NCBI GenBank assembly: GCA_018335195.1
Contig: JAGXKN010000002.1
Span: 62,001-126,000, forward strand
From: Desulfobacterales bacterium
Lineage (GTDB): Bacteria; Desulfobacterota; Desulfobacteria; Desulfobacterales; Desulfosalsimonadaceae
Length of the DNA: 64,000 nucleotides
Direction: 5' to 3'
Shown: positions 35,797 through 45,457 of the stretch, piece after piece
Layout of the letters: every line of letters begins with the position of its first letter
How positions within the stretch are numbered: the first letter of the stretch is position 1
Position numbers and translations under genes: made by a program
Notes under the pieces: generated by a model
Seen by the model: the letters and a program-made list of their open reading frames with translations, nothing else
Told to the model about the DNA's origin: nothing
The model's database searches: none

Positions 35797-36182
35797 CGGG
35801 CCATCCGGATCGCTATTGCCGCCACGATGCCCCAGATCCAGTTGAAAAACAGCACGAAAACCGGGGTCAGCAGCCCCAGGGCAATGCCGCCCATGTCGTT
35901 TCCGGCGTTCGGGAAAAGGATCAGAAGCTGCACAATGGATGGCAGCAGGCTCAAAAGGCTGCCTTTCAGCAGAAGACGGGATTTAAAAAGCGGCAGGATG
36001 AACAAAAGCGCCCAGATTCCGCCCCAGACGATTCTCGGGTAGAGCCACTGAGAGGTTAACGCCGGGGAAATGGCCACCCCGGCCATTTTCGTGATCCCGA
36101 TGTCTCCGAAAAACCAGACAACCAAGCTGTTTGCCAGTGCCCCGATACAGCCGGCGGTAAAAAATACAAAGAGCTTATTCAT
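35793..36182 (-). CDS. Small four-helix membrane protein, unknown
   Basis: The 129 residues form about four hydrophobic helices: residues 3-25 (FVFFTAGCIGALANSLVVWF), 48-66, 73-92 and 103-126. Polar charge is low, and no catalytic motif is visible. A GGAGGTGGGAAC ribosome-binding site precedes the ATG. It stands alone between livF (convergent) and the patatin gene. Membrane topology is clear; function is unknown. Confidence 0.7.
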   Translation of the reverse strand: MNKLFVFFTAGCIGALANSLVVWFFGDIGITKMAGVAISPALTSQWLYPRIVWGGIWALLFILPLFKSRLLLKGSLLSLLPSIVQLLILFPNAGNDMGGIALGLLTPVFVLFFNWIWGIVAAIAIRMAR

Positions 36183-36254
36183 GTTCCCACCTCCTCATGT
36201 GATAGTGGCTTGACGAACCGAAAAGATAATTCCGATTGGGTCCAAAATCCAGGA

Positions 36255-37343
36255 TTAATCGTTCAGGTTCTCCAGCAGCTCGAGTCGTTGCCGGATATTT
36301 CCGGTCTCCACGGCCTCGATGAATTCGTCTGCAAGTTCCCGGCTGCGGTCCACCACCCGGCGCCAGTAATCCACCCGTTCCTGATCCCTTCCGGCAAACC
36401 GGTAAAAATCCTTTCTGTCCGGAATTTTCTGATGGGGCAGGTTTTCCAGAAATGCCCGGGACGGTGCGATCATCAACACGTTTTCCATGCTCGCAAAATC
36501 AGGCTTCCGCCAGGGAACCTGTTTGTCCAGCCACCCGGGGACCAGTTTTCCGGCATAGTGAGGAAACAGGACAATTCCGTTATCATCGTTCATAAACGGA
36601 ATATTGAGGTGATAGTCCAGGATTCCCCCGTCGCGGTAAACCCCGGGCGGTGCGCCGGGAATATCCCGCATCCCGGACATGAGAAGCGGTATGGCCCCCG
36701 AGGCCTTGAGCGCGGGGCTGATGTTTTGTTCCGCCAGCGGCACGTGGCGGATGGGAAACCCCGGCATATCAAAGTAAGGCGGAATATCCCGGGGGTCGTA
36801 GAACAGGGTACGTTCAAAAAAAAGGCCCAGGCTGCGGCGCATCACGGCATTTCCCATGGCAGCCAGCACCAGTCCGGGCATCAGCCGCACCTTGGCATCA
36901 CTTCCGATCAGGCCGCGGCTTCTTACGCACATGATATTGAGCCGGAAAACCGGGTTGGACAGGATCTGTTCAGCTCCATCGGCTCCCAGCATCCGGTCGC
37001 AGATACGGGCAAGTTCCAGGTCGATCACTTCGGGGGGCGGGTTCTCCGGATAGGCCTGCGCCAGGTAGGCGGTTTCAAAACGATCCAATGCAGCCGCCGG
37101 ATCCGCCTGGGATACGGCGGCAAAACGCCAGGACCCGATGGATGCGCCGATGAGAAACAGCGGATCTTGCCGGGAACGGATCCAGTCGGTGAATATGGCA
37201 CGGTCCAGGCCGTTTAGCACCAGCCACTTGGGCCCGCCGGCCGCCCCGGCGATCACATCCACATCCTCCGGCTTCAGACCGGATTCCATTATTTTTGCAT
37301 AGGCCTTTTTGCCCGCCCAGAAGGATAAGTTTTTCGAACGCAT
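36255..37343 (-). CDS. Patatin-like phospholipase family protein
   Basis: The 362-residue protein has the patatin Ser-Asp dyad. The nucleophile elbow is LIGASIGSWRF (GxSxG), and the Asp motif is VYRDGGILDYHL (DGG). An anion-hole-like glycine stretch, IAGAAGGPKWLVLNGLD, lies upstream. Patatins hydrolyse acyl chains from lipids. No signal peptide or membrane helix is obvious. ATG 37343 with GAGG upstream is chosen over a start 16 codons earlier that lacks one. It is followed downstream (leftward) by the membrane protein after a 72-base gap. Confidence 0.85.
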   Translation of the reverse strand: MRSKNLSFWAGKKAYAKIMESGLKPEDVDVIAGAAGGPKWLVLNGLDRAIFTDWIRSRQDPLFLIGASIGSWRFAAVSQADPAAALDRFETAYLAQAYPENPPPEVIDLELARICDRMLGADGAEQILSNPVFRLNIMCVRSRGLIGSDAKVRLMPGLVLAAMGNAVMRRSLGLFFERTLFYDPRDIPPYFDMPGFPIRHVPLAEQNISPALKASGAIPLLMSGMRDIPGAPPGVYRDGGILDYHLNIPFMNDDNGIVLFPHYAGKLVPGWLDKQVPWRKPDFASMENVLMIAPSRAFLENLPHQKIPDRKDFYRFAGRDQERVDYWRRVVDRSRELADEFIEAVETGNIRQRLELLENLND

Positions 37344-37399
37344 CTTGCCGCCTCGGTGTCTGTCCGGTTTCGGTGCCGCGATCCGGGTCACTTATCCAT

Positions 37400-37880
37400 A
37401 TCGAATTTTGCCGGCCGATGCAACTTCCAAGCGGCCCGGCCCTGCGAAAACCCTCGAAACCTGATGTTTTTTTGCAGAACTTCAAAAAATCGAACTCCTT
37501 CGGGAAAAACCCCGGGCCTCAAAGCTAATCCGCGTGCTTCGCTTGCCGGGGCAACCGCACGTCGCTGCATTCGGGCCGGGCATCTCTAAGGCTTGCTTCG
37601 CGGCGGCTCGGCAAACTCGCCTTTCGGCTCAAACAAAGCCGGCCGCCTGCGCAGCTTCGCCAAGAGCTACTCCGGCACTCGTGCAATGCGCCATGCGGCA
37701 GCCCCGTCAACCTCTGCACGGGGAAACCTGGCTCGGTCCCATAGACATTTACAATCGAATATCCGGGCGAACACACAGGTTCGCCCCTACGCCGGGATTT
37801 TTGAAGATTTTCGAAATTTGATAGGGGGAAGTTGCCGGAGGGTTTGGACAGTGCGGGACGGCGGGGAATTCCGGAATGAT
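37400..37880 (-). repeat. Composite structured repeat, copy E, with 190-bp core and palindrome
   Basis: Read on the minus strand, the order is as follows: a right-arm segment (CCCCGCCGTCCCGCACTG), a tail with a perfect hairpin (GGGCGAAC/GTTCGCCC, 37765-37786), a 190-bp core (37529-37720), then a left-arm segment (TTCTGCAAAAAAAC ... TTTTCGCAGGGCC). The core is ~95% identical, in opposite orientation, to 46771-46962. Several frames stay open through it, but none has a good start or known similarity. It accounts for most of the 714-base gap before the selenoprotein gene. Confidence 0.75.
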
Positions 37881-37901
37881 ATGAGATTATGCTAAAAATC
37901 C

Positions 37902-37931
37902 TTGACAGAAAGAAGCAGACTCACCTATTTT
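37902..37931 (+). promoter_or_regulatory. Candidate promoter of the selenoprotein gene
   Basis: TTGACA (37902-37907) and TATTTT (37926-37931) are spaced 18 bases apart, 127 bases upstream of the ATG. They lie just outside the repeat. Confidence 0.5.
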
Positions 37932-38057
37932 GAGCATATACTTAAAGCAGGGCGGGATGAACGGATGCCGTCCGGATACGATAGCCTGCAATGTTCTGAA
38001 ATGACAACATTATAAGAGGATCCCGGTTGAGCCGGGTCCAAAGGAGGCTCTGGCGAC

Positions 38058-39377
38058 ATGACAGACAACCCCATTAAGCTTGGCGGCGCCAAGAAAAGTA
38101 TTTTCATGGACAAGGTAAAACAGATTCTTCCCGAGGAGGGGAACCTCGATCTGTGCCTCACCTGCGGGGCATGTGCTTCCGGTTGTCCGGCAACCGGACT
38201 GGAGGGAATGGATCCGCGAAAGTTTCTGCGCATGGCTGCACTGGGCATGGATGAAGAAATCACAAGCACTTCCTGGGTCTGGATGTGCACAATGTGCCAG
38301 CGATGCATTTACGTATGCCCAATGAAAATCAACATTCCCCAGTTGGTATTCTACGCCCGGGCATCCTGGCCGAGGGAAGAGCGGCCCAAGGGCATCCTGG
38401 GTTCCTGCGATATGGCATTGAAGACCGATACCTGCAGCGCAATGGGGGCTACCGGGGAGGACTTCCAGTTCGTGGTCGAAGACGTGCTCGAGGAATACCG
38501 CGAGGCCCAGCCGGAGTTCAAGGATATGGAAGCGCCGATTGACAAGCAGGGCGCCGAGTTTTTCCTGAACCAGAATTCGCGCGAGCCCGTAACCGAGCCC
38601 GATGAAATGGTTCCCCTGTGGAAAATCCTGCATTTGGCAGGGGTCGACTGGACCTATGGATCCAAGGGCTGGGGCGGTGAGAATTACTGTATGTTTCTGG
38701 CTGATGACGATGCCTGGAAGCACATCGTGCAGACCGCCACGGACAAGGCCCACGAACTGGGCTGCAAGACGTTTCTCAACACCGAGTGAGGGCACGTCAC
38801 TTTCGCGGTCCGGGCCGGACTGCAAAAATACGGAATCGAGCACAGCTTTGAAGTCAAAAACATTTATGAGTATTACGCCAAGTGGATCCGGGAAGGCCGG
38901 CTGAAGGTCAGCTCAGACTGGAACAAGGACCTGGGCGTCAAGTTTACCGCACAAGACCCCTGTCAGATCATTCGCAAAAGCTACGGCGACCCCATTGCCG
39001 AGGACCTGCGCTATGTGGTCAAAGCCTGCGTCGGTGAAGAAAATTTCATCGAAATGACGCCCAACCATTCCAACAATTACTGCTGCGGCGGGGGCGGCGG
39101 TTTTCTCCAGTCCGGCTACAAAGATGCCCGCCTGGAATTCGGCCGCATCAAAGACGAACAGATCCAGGCCACCGGCGCTACTTACTGCGTTGCCGGCTGT
39201 CATAACTGTCATGCCCAGATTCATGAGCTAAGTGAGCACTACGAGGCGCATTACAACGTCGTGCATCTCTGGACAATCATCTGCCTGGCAATGGGGGTGC
39301 TCGGCCCCAACGAACGGACCTATCTCGGCGAGGACCTCAAGCAGGTCAACGTGTTTCACCCGGAAACCGAGATGTAA
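38058..39377 (+). CDS. Selenocysteine-containing heterodisulfide-reductase-like Fe-S protein (in-frame TGA at 38787)
   Basis: This is one 439-residue protein if TGA 38787-38789 is read as selenocysteine 244. The N-terminal HdrC-like part has two 4Fe-4S motifs (C33/36/39/43 in CLTCGACASGCP; C77/80/83/87 in CTMCQRCIYVCP). The C-terminal part is a CCG domain with C302, C342-C343 (NNYCCGGGGGF) and C381/C384 (GCHNCH). The UGA falls in NTE-U-GH, where relatives have Cys in an ECGH motif, and the frame continues with strong similarity. A SECIS-like hairpin follows. GGAGG precedes the ATG. It likely moves electrons between thiol/disulfide and Fe-S partners in the cytoplasm, as in HdrD- or TmcB-type proteins. 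Confidence 0.85.
38805..38823 (+). promoter_or_regulatory. SECIS-like hairpin downstream of the recoded TGA
   Basis: GCGGTCC (38805-38811) pairs with GGACTGC (38817-38823), seven pairs including one G-U, around loop GGGCC. The loop begins 23 bases after the TGA, inside the range for bacterial SECIS elements, which direct SelB to insert selenocysteine. Confidence 0.65.
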
Positions 39378-39409
39378 CGCCGGCGGCGGGATCACGGAAC
39401 AGAGTTGCC

Positions 39410-39781
39410 ATGAGTGATAGAATGCCGCCCACAATGGATGATCTGAAAAACCGGCGGCGGCAGTCGCTGGAAAATGCCAGAAAGGCGATTGCCGACCGCC
39501 CCGGCGAATACCGGGAAGTCAAACGGATGCTTGACCGGGTGCTTTGCCGCTCGGTGGACATATCCGAGTATTACCGGATTGCCCGGGAGCTGGTGGGCCT
39601 GCTGGAAGCGCTGAATGCCGCTTACCCGGGTTCCCTGTTTGCCTATTATTATACCCACATGCATCCGGACAAAAAGGGGGATGCCAGGTATTTCAAGGTG
39701 ATGTGCGCGGATCTCAGGCAGCAGATCAAAACCTTGGATCAGTACCGACGGCAGTCTCACAATCTTCGGCTCGTTCAGTAA
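39410..39781 (+). CDS. Hypothetical protein, 123 residues
   Basis: I recognise no family. The product is soluble and rich in Arg and helical (KNRRRQSLENARKAIADRPGEY; EYYRIARELVGLLEALNAAY), with a YYYTHMHPDKKG segment in the second half. It starts 33 bases after the selenoprotein stop and may share its transcript, ending at a strong terminator. A GTTGCC-type weak ribosome-binding region precedes ATG 39410. Confidence 0.6.
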   Translation: MSDRMPPTMDDLKNRRRQSLENARKAIADRPGEYREVKRMLDRVLCRSVDISEYYRIARELVGLLEALNAAYPGSLFAYYYTHMHPDKKGDARYFKVMCADLRQQIKTLDQYRRQSHNLRLVQ

Positions 39782-39805
39782 GCTTTTTACGGATTAAAAC
39801 ACCCG

Positions 39806-39845
39806 CACCCGGGCACAGGGCTTGCAAAGCCCGCCCGGGTGTTTT
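39806..39845 (+). terminator. Intrinsic terminator
   Basis: The outer stem CACCCGGGC / GCCCGGGTG encloses a second stem GGGCTT / AAGCCC, and four T residues follow. It ends the selenoprotein transcript. Confidence 0.85.
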
Positions 39846-39857
39846 ATGTTTTAAAGT

Positions 39858-40181
39858 ATGAAGAAACATCAAAGAAAAAAGCCCAAGCACAAAAAAGAAC
39901 AACCCATTGCCCTTGCATGGTACACCGAGGAGCAATGGGAATTGCTGCGCCAAGTGGCAGCCGACTGGGACAGCATGGACCAGACGTTTGTCCAGTGGGA
40001 GCACAGTGCCGGAAATGCCTACCGCGTGCTGCTGGAATCGGGGTATCCGGTTGAAACCGTGGATGTGGACGTCCCGGATTTGATCCAGTGGTGCAAGTCC
40101 CGGAGCCGGCCGATAGACGGCGAGGCGCGCAGCGATTATATCGAGGAAAAGCTCGAGGAGAAAAACGCCCACAGAAGGTAG
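39858..40181 (+). CDS. Small hypothetical protein with Lys-rich N-terminus
   Basis: The 107 residues are of unknown family. The first 15 are highly basic (MKKHQRKKPKHKKEQ), followed by an acidic, Trp-containing helical domain (WYTEEQWELLRQVAADWDSM). The basic arm could contact nucleic acid, but that is inference. It starts 12 bases after the terminator of the previous transcript, so it must have its own promoter, possibly overlapping that hairpin. The leader has little room for a conventional one. Confidence 0.55.
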   Translation: MKKHQRKKPKHKKEQPIALAWYTEEQWELLRQVAADWDSMDQTFVQWEHSAGNAYRVLLESGYPVETVDVDVPDLIQWCKSRSRPIDGEARSDYIEEKLEEKNAHRR

Positions 40182-40360
40182 GCAATACCGGATAATCGTT
40201 CCCGGTTGCCGGTTCACAGTACAGGTTGTTTCAATGAACCATGCGACGATTGACGCATGGCGGCTCCTATAATTCTCCCCCGCCTTCTGTCTTTTTAACC
40301 GTAAACCGAAAACTGTAAACCGTGAAAAACTGTAATGCGGGCAAAAGAATGGAAGGCTCG

Positions 40361-41443
40361 ATGAATCAGCAGCACATGCCCGAGCGCCCGATATGGCGGG
40401 ACGCCGAAGACGGTAAAATCCGGATCATCGATCAGCGGTTTCTGCCTCACGATCTGGTGATTTCCGAGTTAAACTCTGTGGATGATGTTATATCCGCAAT
40501 TTATGAAATGATGGTCCGGGGCGCGCCCCTGATCGGTGTTACGGGTGCCTACGGCGTCTACCTCGCCCTGGCAAATGAAGGACAGCAGACGGATCTGCAG
40601 CCCGCTTTCCGGGAAGCCGACCGGATCAAGGCCGCCCGTCCCACTGCGGTGAACCTGGCCTGGGCTGTGGATCGGACCCTTGAAAAGGCGGCGGCAGCAA
40701 GTCCTGACAGGCGCGCTGAAACCGCGCGGCAGGAGGCCGCTGCCATTGCCGAGAAGGAAGCGGAAAACTCGTACCGGATCGGCCGGCACGGCCTGAGCCT
40801 GATCAATGAAATTGCCGGGAAAAAATCGGGCAGTCCCGTAAATATCCTGACCCACTGCAATGCCGGCTGGCTGGCCTGCATCCAGGTGGGCACGGCCACG
40901 GCGCCGGTTTACGCGGCTCATGAAGAAGGCGTGCCGGTGCACGTCTGGGTGGATGAAACGCGGCCGCTGAACCAGGGCGCTCGCTTGACCGCCTGGGAGC
41001 TGGGCGCCGCCGGAGTACCCCACACGGTAATCACGGACAACGCCGGCGGGCACCTGATGCAAAAGGGGATGGTGGACTTGGTTATCGTGGGTACGGACCG
41101 CACTACATATACCGGTGATGTCGCCAACAAGATCGGAACCTATCTCAAGGCCCTGGCTGCAAGGGATAACAATATTCCCTTTTACGTGGCCCTGCCTTCA
41201 TCAACGTTTGACTGGCAGATCCGCGACGGCGTGGCACAGATTCCGATTGAAGAGCGCGATCCGGATGAGTTACGCTATATGCCGGGATTTGAAAAAATTG
41301 ATGAAAACCTGCTGATGCCCAAAACCAGCCTTGCAGCCAATTATGCTTTTGATGTCACCCCGGCCCGTCTGGTGACCGGCTTTATCACCGAGCGCGGAGT
41401 CTGCCGCGCAGAAGAAAGAGCCATACGGGAATTGTTTTCCTAA
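40361..41443 (+). CDS. mtnA: S-methyl-5-thioribose-1-phosphate isomerase
   Basis: MtnA converts methylthioribose-1-phosphate to methylthioribulose-1-phosphate in methionine salvage. About 360 residues. The MVRGAPLIGVTGAYGVYLA motif, catalytic Cys in ILTHCNAGWLA and catalytic Asp in VGTDRTTYTGDVANKIGT are present, as is the C-terminal ANYAFDVTPARLVTGFITERG. The ATG at 40361 has GGAAGG upstream; ATG 40349 and GTG 40322 are in frame. Some anaerobes use MtnA in an alternative 5'-deoxyadenosine/methylthio pathway. No other mtn gene is nearby. A 7-bp stem (CCATGCG/CGCATGG, 40239-40260) lies in the leader. Confidence 0.93.
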   Translation: MNQQHMPERPIWRDAEDGKIRIIDQRFLPHDLVISELNSVDDVISAIYEMMVRGAPLIGVTGAYGVYLALANEGQQTDLQPAFREADRIKAARPTAVNLAWAVDRTLEKAAAASPDRRAETARQEAAAIAEKEAENSYRIGRHGLSLINEIAGKKSGSPVNILTHCNAGWLACIQVGTATAPVYAAHEEGVPVHVWVDETRPLNQGARLTAWELGAAGVPHTVITDNAGGHLMQKGMVDLVIVGTDRTTYTGDVANKIGTYLKALAARDNNIPFYVALPSSTFDWQIRDGVAQIPIEERDPDELRYMPGFEKIDENLLMPKTSLAANYAFDVTPARLVTGFITERGVCRAEERAIRELFS

Positions 41444-41517
41444 AGCCCGGCGCCCGAAAGGGGTGCATTTGGGGAAACCTCTTGACTTTCAGGGCTTTGA
41501 AGCGTATTTACGGCACC

Positions 41518-42006
41518 ATGTTAAGCGAGTTGGAAAAAAAGGTGGTTGCAACTATCCAGGGCGACATCCCCGTGACCCGGCGCCCGTACCGGGAACTTGC
41601 CGAGCGGGCGGGCACGGATGAGCAGACCCTGCTTTCCGTGTTGCAGGGGCTGCGCGAGCGGGGATTGATCCGTCGTTTCGGCGCCACCCTTCGTCACCAG
41701 AAATCCGGGTTTAACGCCAATGCCATGGTGGCCTGGTGCGTGGAAGAAGCGCGCGTGGATGACGTGGGCTCTCAAATGGCGGAAAACCCTGCCGTATCCC
41801 ACTGTTACCGGCGGATTTCAAATGAAAAATGGCCCTATAACCTCTATACCATGATCCATGCCGCAGATCCGGAAACCTGCAGGAACTTGGCGCGCGAGCT
41901 TTCCGAAAAAACCGGCGTGGCTGATTATACGCTCCTGTTTTCCGCCAGAGAACTGAAAAAGACCTCCATGGTTTATTTCGAAGACGAGCTTGACACAGAG
42001 GCATAG
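41518..42006 (+). CDS. ahbB: Siroheme decarboxylase subunit (AhbB-like, Lrp/AsnC fold)
   Basis: The ~162-residue protein has an Lrp/AsnC-type winged helix and RAM domain, with the signature of siroheme decarboxylases: LIRRFGATLRHQKSGFNANAMVAWCV, NPAVSHCYRR and WPYNLYTMIHA. AhbA/AhbB turn siroheme into didecarboxysiroheme for the alternative heme pathway used by sulfate reducers. The AhbA versus AhbB assignment rests on general appearance and is not firm. A TTG at 41482 with GGGGA upstream is an alternative start. The partner subunit is not in the window. Confidence 0.85.
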   Translation: MLSELEKKVVATIQGDIPVTRRPYRELAERAGTDEQTLLSVLQGLRERGLIRRFGATLRHQKSGFNANAMVAWCVEEARVDDVGSQMAENPAVSHCYRRISNEKWPYNLYTMIHAADPETCRNLARELSEKTGVADYTLLFSARELKKTSMVYFEDELDTEA

Positions 42007-42027
42007 CCCGCCACCGGCAAATGTCCA

Positions 42028-43362
42028 ATGAACACCACAGCCCCGCATATTCTTTGCGTTAATCCCTGGATACATGATTTTGCCGCCTATGATTTCTGGG
42101 CCCGGCCCCTGGGGCTGCTGTACCTGGCCGGGTTGCTGCGCGCCAGCGGTTGCCGGGTGAGCTACATCGACTGCCTGGACCGGTTTCATCCCCGCCAGCC
42201 GCAGCCGGATCCCGGTGCCCGAGACGGCCGGGGGCCCTACCGCAAAACCGTGATTGCCAAGACACCGGGACTGGAAGACGTGCCGCGGCGGTTTTCGCGC
42301 TATGGTATCGATCCGGAGTGGTTTGTAAAAGACCTGCAGTCCGCGGGGCGGCCGGACCTGGTCCTGGTGACCGCGTTGATGACATACTGGTATCCCGGTG
42401 CGGCAGAAACCATTGCCGCGATCCGCTCGGTGTACCCGGATGTCCCGCTGGTGCTCGGGGGCGTGTATGCCGCATTAAACCCGGGCCATGCCGGGCAATG
42501 CATGGATGCCGATGAAATCGTTGCCGGGCCCGGCGAAACAAGGGTCTTTCATCTGGTTGAAAAGTATACCGGCCGGGCAGTTACGCCGGTGTGCGATCCG
42601 GCAGACATGGATGCCGTGCCGTATCCGGCATTTGACCTGCAGCATGAAATTCCTTACGTAGCGGTGCTTACATCCAGGGGGTGTCCGTTTTCCTGCGATT
42701 ACTGTGCATCCTGCCTGATTGAGCCGAGGCATAGACGGCGGGATCCGGGACGGGTTTTTGAGGAAATCCGGTATTGGCAAAGGTCTTACGGGGTTCGGGA
42801 TTTTGCCTTTTATGATGACGCGCTGCTGGTGGATGCGGAAAATTATGCGGACGTGTTGTTTTCTATGATTTGTGACTCAGACATGGATGTACGTCTGCAT
42901 ACGCCAAACGCGCTGCATGTACGCAATATCACGCGCAGCACTGCGCGGCTGATGCGGGCTGCAGGGATGACAACCGTGCGCCTGGGGGTGGAAACCGCGG
43001 ATTTTGAAGGCCGGGACATGGACCGCAAAATCAGTGAAGCGGAATTTTTTCAGGCAGCAGCATACTTACAGGAGGCGGGATTTGACAGCAGGGAACTGGG
43101 CGCCTATCTGCTGGCCGGCCTGCCGGGCCAGGACCCGGCTTCTGTGGAAACTTCCATTGATATTGTCAAGTCTGTCGGAATCTCCCCGATCATTGCGTAT
43201 TTCTCGCCCATTGCTGGCACAAAAATGTGGGGTGCGGCCAGGGCCGCATCCCGTTATGACCTGGAATCCGATCCCGTTTTTACCAACAACGCGGTGATGC
43301 CCTGCCAGCCGGAATTTTCCTGGGAGCTTGTCACGCGGCTGAAAAGGCGGATCGCTGCCTAG
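42028..43362 (+). CDS. B12-binding-domain radical SAM protein
   Basis: The 444-residue protein has an N-terminal cobalamin-binding-like Rossmann domain ([53 protein letters not shown]). A radical SAM domain with the cluster motif CPFSCDYC (CX3CX2C) follows, then [15 protein letters not shown] and [11 protein letters not shown]. These enzymes catalyse methyl transfers or rearrangements. It starts 21 bases after the siroheme decarboxylase, so a tetrapyrrole-related role is possible but unproven. Its end overlaps convergent transketolase by 4 bases. Confidence 0.88.
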   Translation: MNTTAPHILCVNPWIHDFAAYDFWARPLGLLYLAGLLRASGCRVSYIDCLDRFHPRQPQPDPGARDGRGPYRKTVIAKTPGLEDVPRRFSRYGIDPEWFVKDLQSAGRPDLVLVTALMTYWYPGAAETIAAIRSVYPDVPLVLGGVYAALNPGHAGQCMDADEIVAGPGETRVFHLVEKYTGRAVTPVCDPADMDAVPYPAFDLQHEIPYVAVLTSRGCPFSCDYCASCLIEPRHRRRDPGRVFEEIRYWQRSYGVRDFAFYDDALLVDAENYADVLFSMICDSDMDVRLHTPNALHVRNITRSTARLMRAAGMTTVRLGVETADFEGRDMDRKISEAEFFQAAAYLQEAGFDSRELGAYLLAGLPGQDPASVETSIDIVKSVGISPIIAYFSPIAGTKMWGAARAASRYDLESDPVFTNNAVMPCQPEFSWELVTRLKRRIAA

Positions 43363-45389
43363 CGGTCTTTGACCATCGCCAGGGCCTTTTCCGCGATATG
43401 GTCCGCGGTGAATCCGAATTTGGCCAATACTTCCGCACCATTGCCGGACACGCCGAACTCGTCGACCCCGAGTACCTCGCCGCGCGGGCCCACATAGCGT
43501 TCCCAGCCCATGCTCACTCCGGCTTCCACGGCCAGCCGGATTTCGGTGTCCGGGGGCAGTACCTGTTTCTTGTAATCCGCGGACATGGCCTCAAACCGTT
43601 CCCAGCAGGCCATGTTCACCACCCGGGCATCCACGTCCCGCTCTGCCAGTTTTTCCCGGGCCGCCAGGGCCAGGGAGACTTCCGAGCCGGTGGCAATGAT
43701 CAGGATGTCCGGCTTGCCCCTGGATTCGGCAATAACGTAGGCCCCGTTTTTTAAACCGTCAGCCGGGGCGTATTTGCTCCTGTCGATCACCGGCAGCCCT
43801 TGGCGGCTCAGTATCAGGGCGGTGGGTGTGTCCTGGCTGGCAATGGCCAGTTTCCATGCTTCTGCGGTTTCATTGGCATCCGCGGGCCGGATGACCTGCA
43901 GGTGCGGAATGGCACGCAGTGCGGCCAGGTGCTCCACCGGCTGATGGGTGGGGCCGTCTTCGCCCACGGCCAGGCTGTCGTGGGTGAACACGTAGATGGC
44001 CGGAACCCGCATCAGGGCCGAAAGGCGGATGGCCGGCCGCATGTAGTCGGAAAAAACCAGGAAGGTTCCGCCGTAGGGCCGGAATCCGCCGTGCAGCCAT
44101 ATTCCGTTTAGAATCGCGCCCATAACGTGCTCCCGCACGCCGAAGCGGATGTTTCTGCCGTGGTAGGCGCTTTTCTGAAAATCCGGCTCTCCGGAAATCA
44201 GTGTCTTGTTGGACGGGGCCAGGTCCGCGGATCCGCCGATGAGCTCGGGCATTCGCCCGGCAATTGCGTTTAACACGCTGCCCGAGGCCTTGCGCGTGGC
44301 CACGGATCCGTCCTGCGGTGTAAATTCCGGAATATCGGCATCCCAGTTTTCAGGCAGGCGGTTTTCCATCCGGGCGGTAAATTTTTCGGCCAGTTCCGGG
44401 AATTCCTGCTGGTAGGCGGCAAAGCGCTTTTGCCACTGCGTCTCTGACTGGCGGCCGTTTTCCACTGCCTGCCGCATGTGTTCAAGCGCCTTATCGGGAA
44501 CGCAGAAGAGTTCGTCGGCCGCACAACCCAGAAATTGTTTGGTCAGGCGTACTTCTTCTTCTCCCAGGGGCGCGCCGTGGGCATCTGCCGAGCCCTGTTT
44601 GTTGGGACTGCCGTATGCGATATAGGTGCGCAGGATGATCAGGGCGGGCCTTTCCGTGTCTGCCCGGGCCGCCTCAATGGCCCTGGTGATCTGGTCCACG
44701 TCATTGCCGTCGGATACGTTTAACACCTGCCAGCCGCAGGCTTCAAAGCGCTTTGCCACGTTTTCGGAAAACGCGATCGCGGTATCGCCTTCAATGGAAA
44801 TACGGTTATCGTCATAAAGGCAGATGAGTTTTCCCAGTCCCAGATGACCGGCAAGCGATGCGGCCTCCTGGGAGATGCCTTCCATCAGATCTCCGTCTCC
44901 GCACATCACGTAGGTGTAATGATCCACGATTTTGTGCTTGGGCTTGTTGAATTTGGCTGCCATGTGGCGTTCTGCTATGGCAAACCCCACGGCATTGGCA
45001 AAGCCCTGACCCAGGGGACCGGTGGTAGTTTCTACGCCCGGGGTGCGCCGGGCCTCGGGGTGGCCGGGTGTATAGCTCTTCCATTGCCGGAACTGCTTAA
45101 GGTCTTCCAGGGTCAGATCATAGCCGGACAGGTAAAGCAGGGCATAAAGCATCATGGATGCGTGGCCAGCGGAGAGTACGAAGCGATCGCGATCCGGCCA
45201 CATGGGGTTTTCCGGGTTGTGGTTCATGAAGTGCTGCCAGGTTGCGTATGCCGCCGGCGCCATGCCCAGCGGGGCTCCGGGGTGCCCGGAGGACGCTTTT
45301 TCGATGGCGTCCATGGACAGCGAGCGGATCGTGTTAATGCAAATCAGCTCGGTTTCACTGCTTTTTCCGGCCGGAGATGCCTGTTTCAT
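43359..45389 (-). CDS. tkt: Transketolase
   Basis: The 676-residue full-length transketolase transfers two-carbon units in the pentose phosphate and ribose-synthesis pathways. It has the N-terminal [17 protein letters not shown], the TPP motif [22 protein letters not shown], the middle domain [21 protein letters not shown] and [22 protein letters not shown], and the C-terminal domain. The start ATG follows AGGAG. It faces the radical SAM gene tail-to-tail with a 4-base overlap and lies 68 bases downstream of another radical SAM gene on its own strand's far side. Confidence 0.97.
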   Translation of the reverse strand: MKQASPAGKSSETELICINTIRSLSMDAIEKASSGHPGAPLGMAPAAYATWQHFMNHNPENPMWPDRDRFVLSAGHASMMLYALLYLSGYDLTLEDLKQFRQWKSYTPGHPEARRTPGVETTTGPLGQGFANAVGFAIAERHMAAKFNKPKHKIVDHYTYVMCGDGDLMEGISQEAASLAGHLGLGKLICLYDDNRISIEGDTAIAFSENVAKRFEACGWQVLNVSDGNDVDQITRAIEAARADTERPALIILRTYIAYGSPNKQGSADAHGAPLGEEEVRLTKQFLGCAADELFCVPDKALEHMRQAVENGRQSETQWQKRFAAYQQEFPELAEKFTARMENRLPENWDADIPEFTPQDGSVATRKASGSVLNAIAGRMPELIGGSADLAPSNKTLISGEPDFQKSAYHGRNIRFGVREHVMGAILNGIWLHGGFRPYGGTFLVFSDYMRPAIRLSALMRVPAIYVFTHDSLAVGEDGPTHQPVEHLAALRAIPHLQVIRPADANETAEAWKLAIASQDTPTALILSRQGLPVIDRSKYAPADGLKNGAYVIAESRGKPDILIIATGSEVSLALAAREKLAERDVDARVVNMACWERFEAMSADYKKQVLPPDTEIRLAVEAGVSMGWERYVGPRGEVLGVDEFGVSGNGAEVLAKFGFTADHIAEKALAMVKDR

Positions 45390-45457
45390 GAAAAAACTCC
45401 TTTTTGATCTGGGTTGCAGGTTACAGCAATCATTTGAGCGGGTTTATATGTGAACTT

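Noticed and set aside
37534..37821. 95-residue frame and its counterpart at 46702-47007
   Set aside because: Both are readings of the shared 190-bp repeat core. Other frames are open too, and neither start has a Shine-Dalgarno, so composition and repeat origin explain them.
38058..38789. A 243-residue protein ending at TGA, with a separate 120-residue gene at 39015
   Set aside because: The same frame continues through the TGA with a complete CCG domain, no new ribosome-binding site and a SECIS-like hairpin. One selenoprotein explains it better than two genes or a pseudogene.
40239..40260. Riboswitch in the mtnA leader
   Set aside because: Only a 7-bp stem is visible. The sequence lacks the conserved core of SAM or other known riboswitches.
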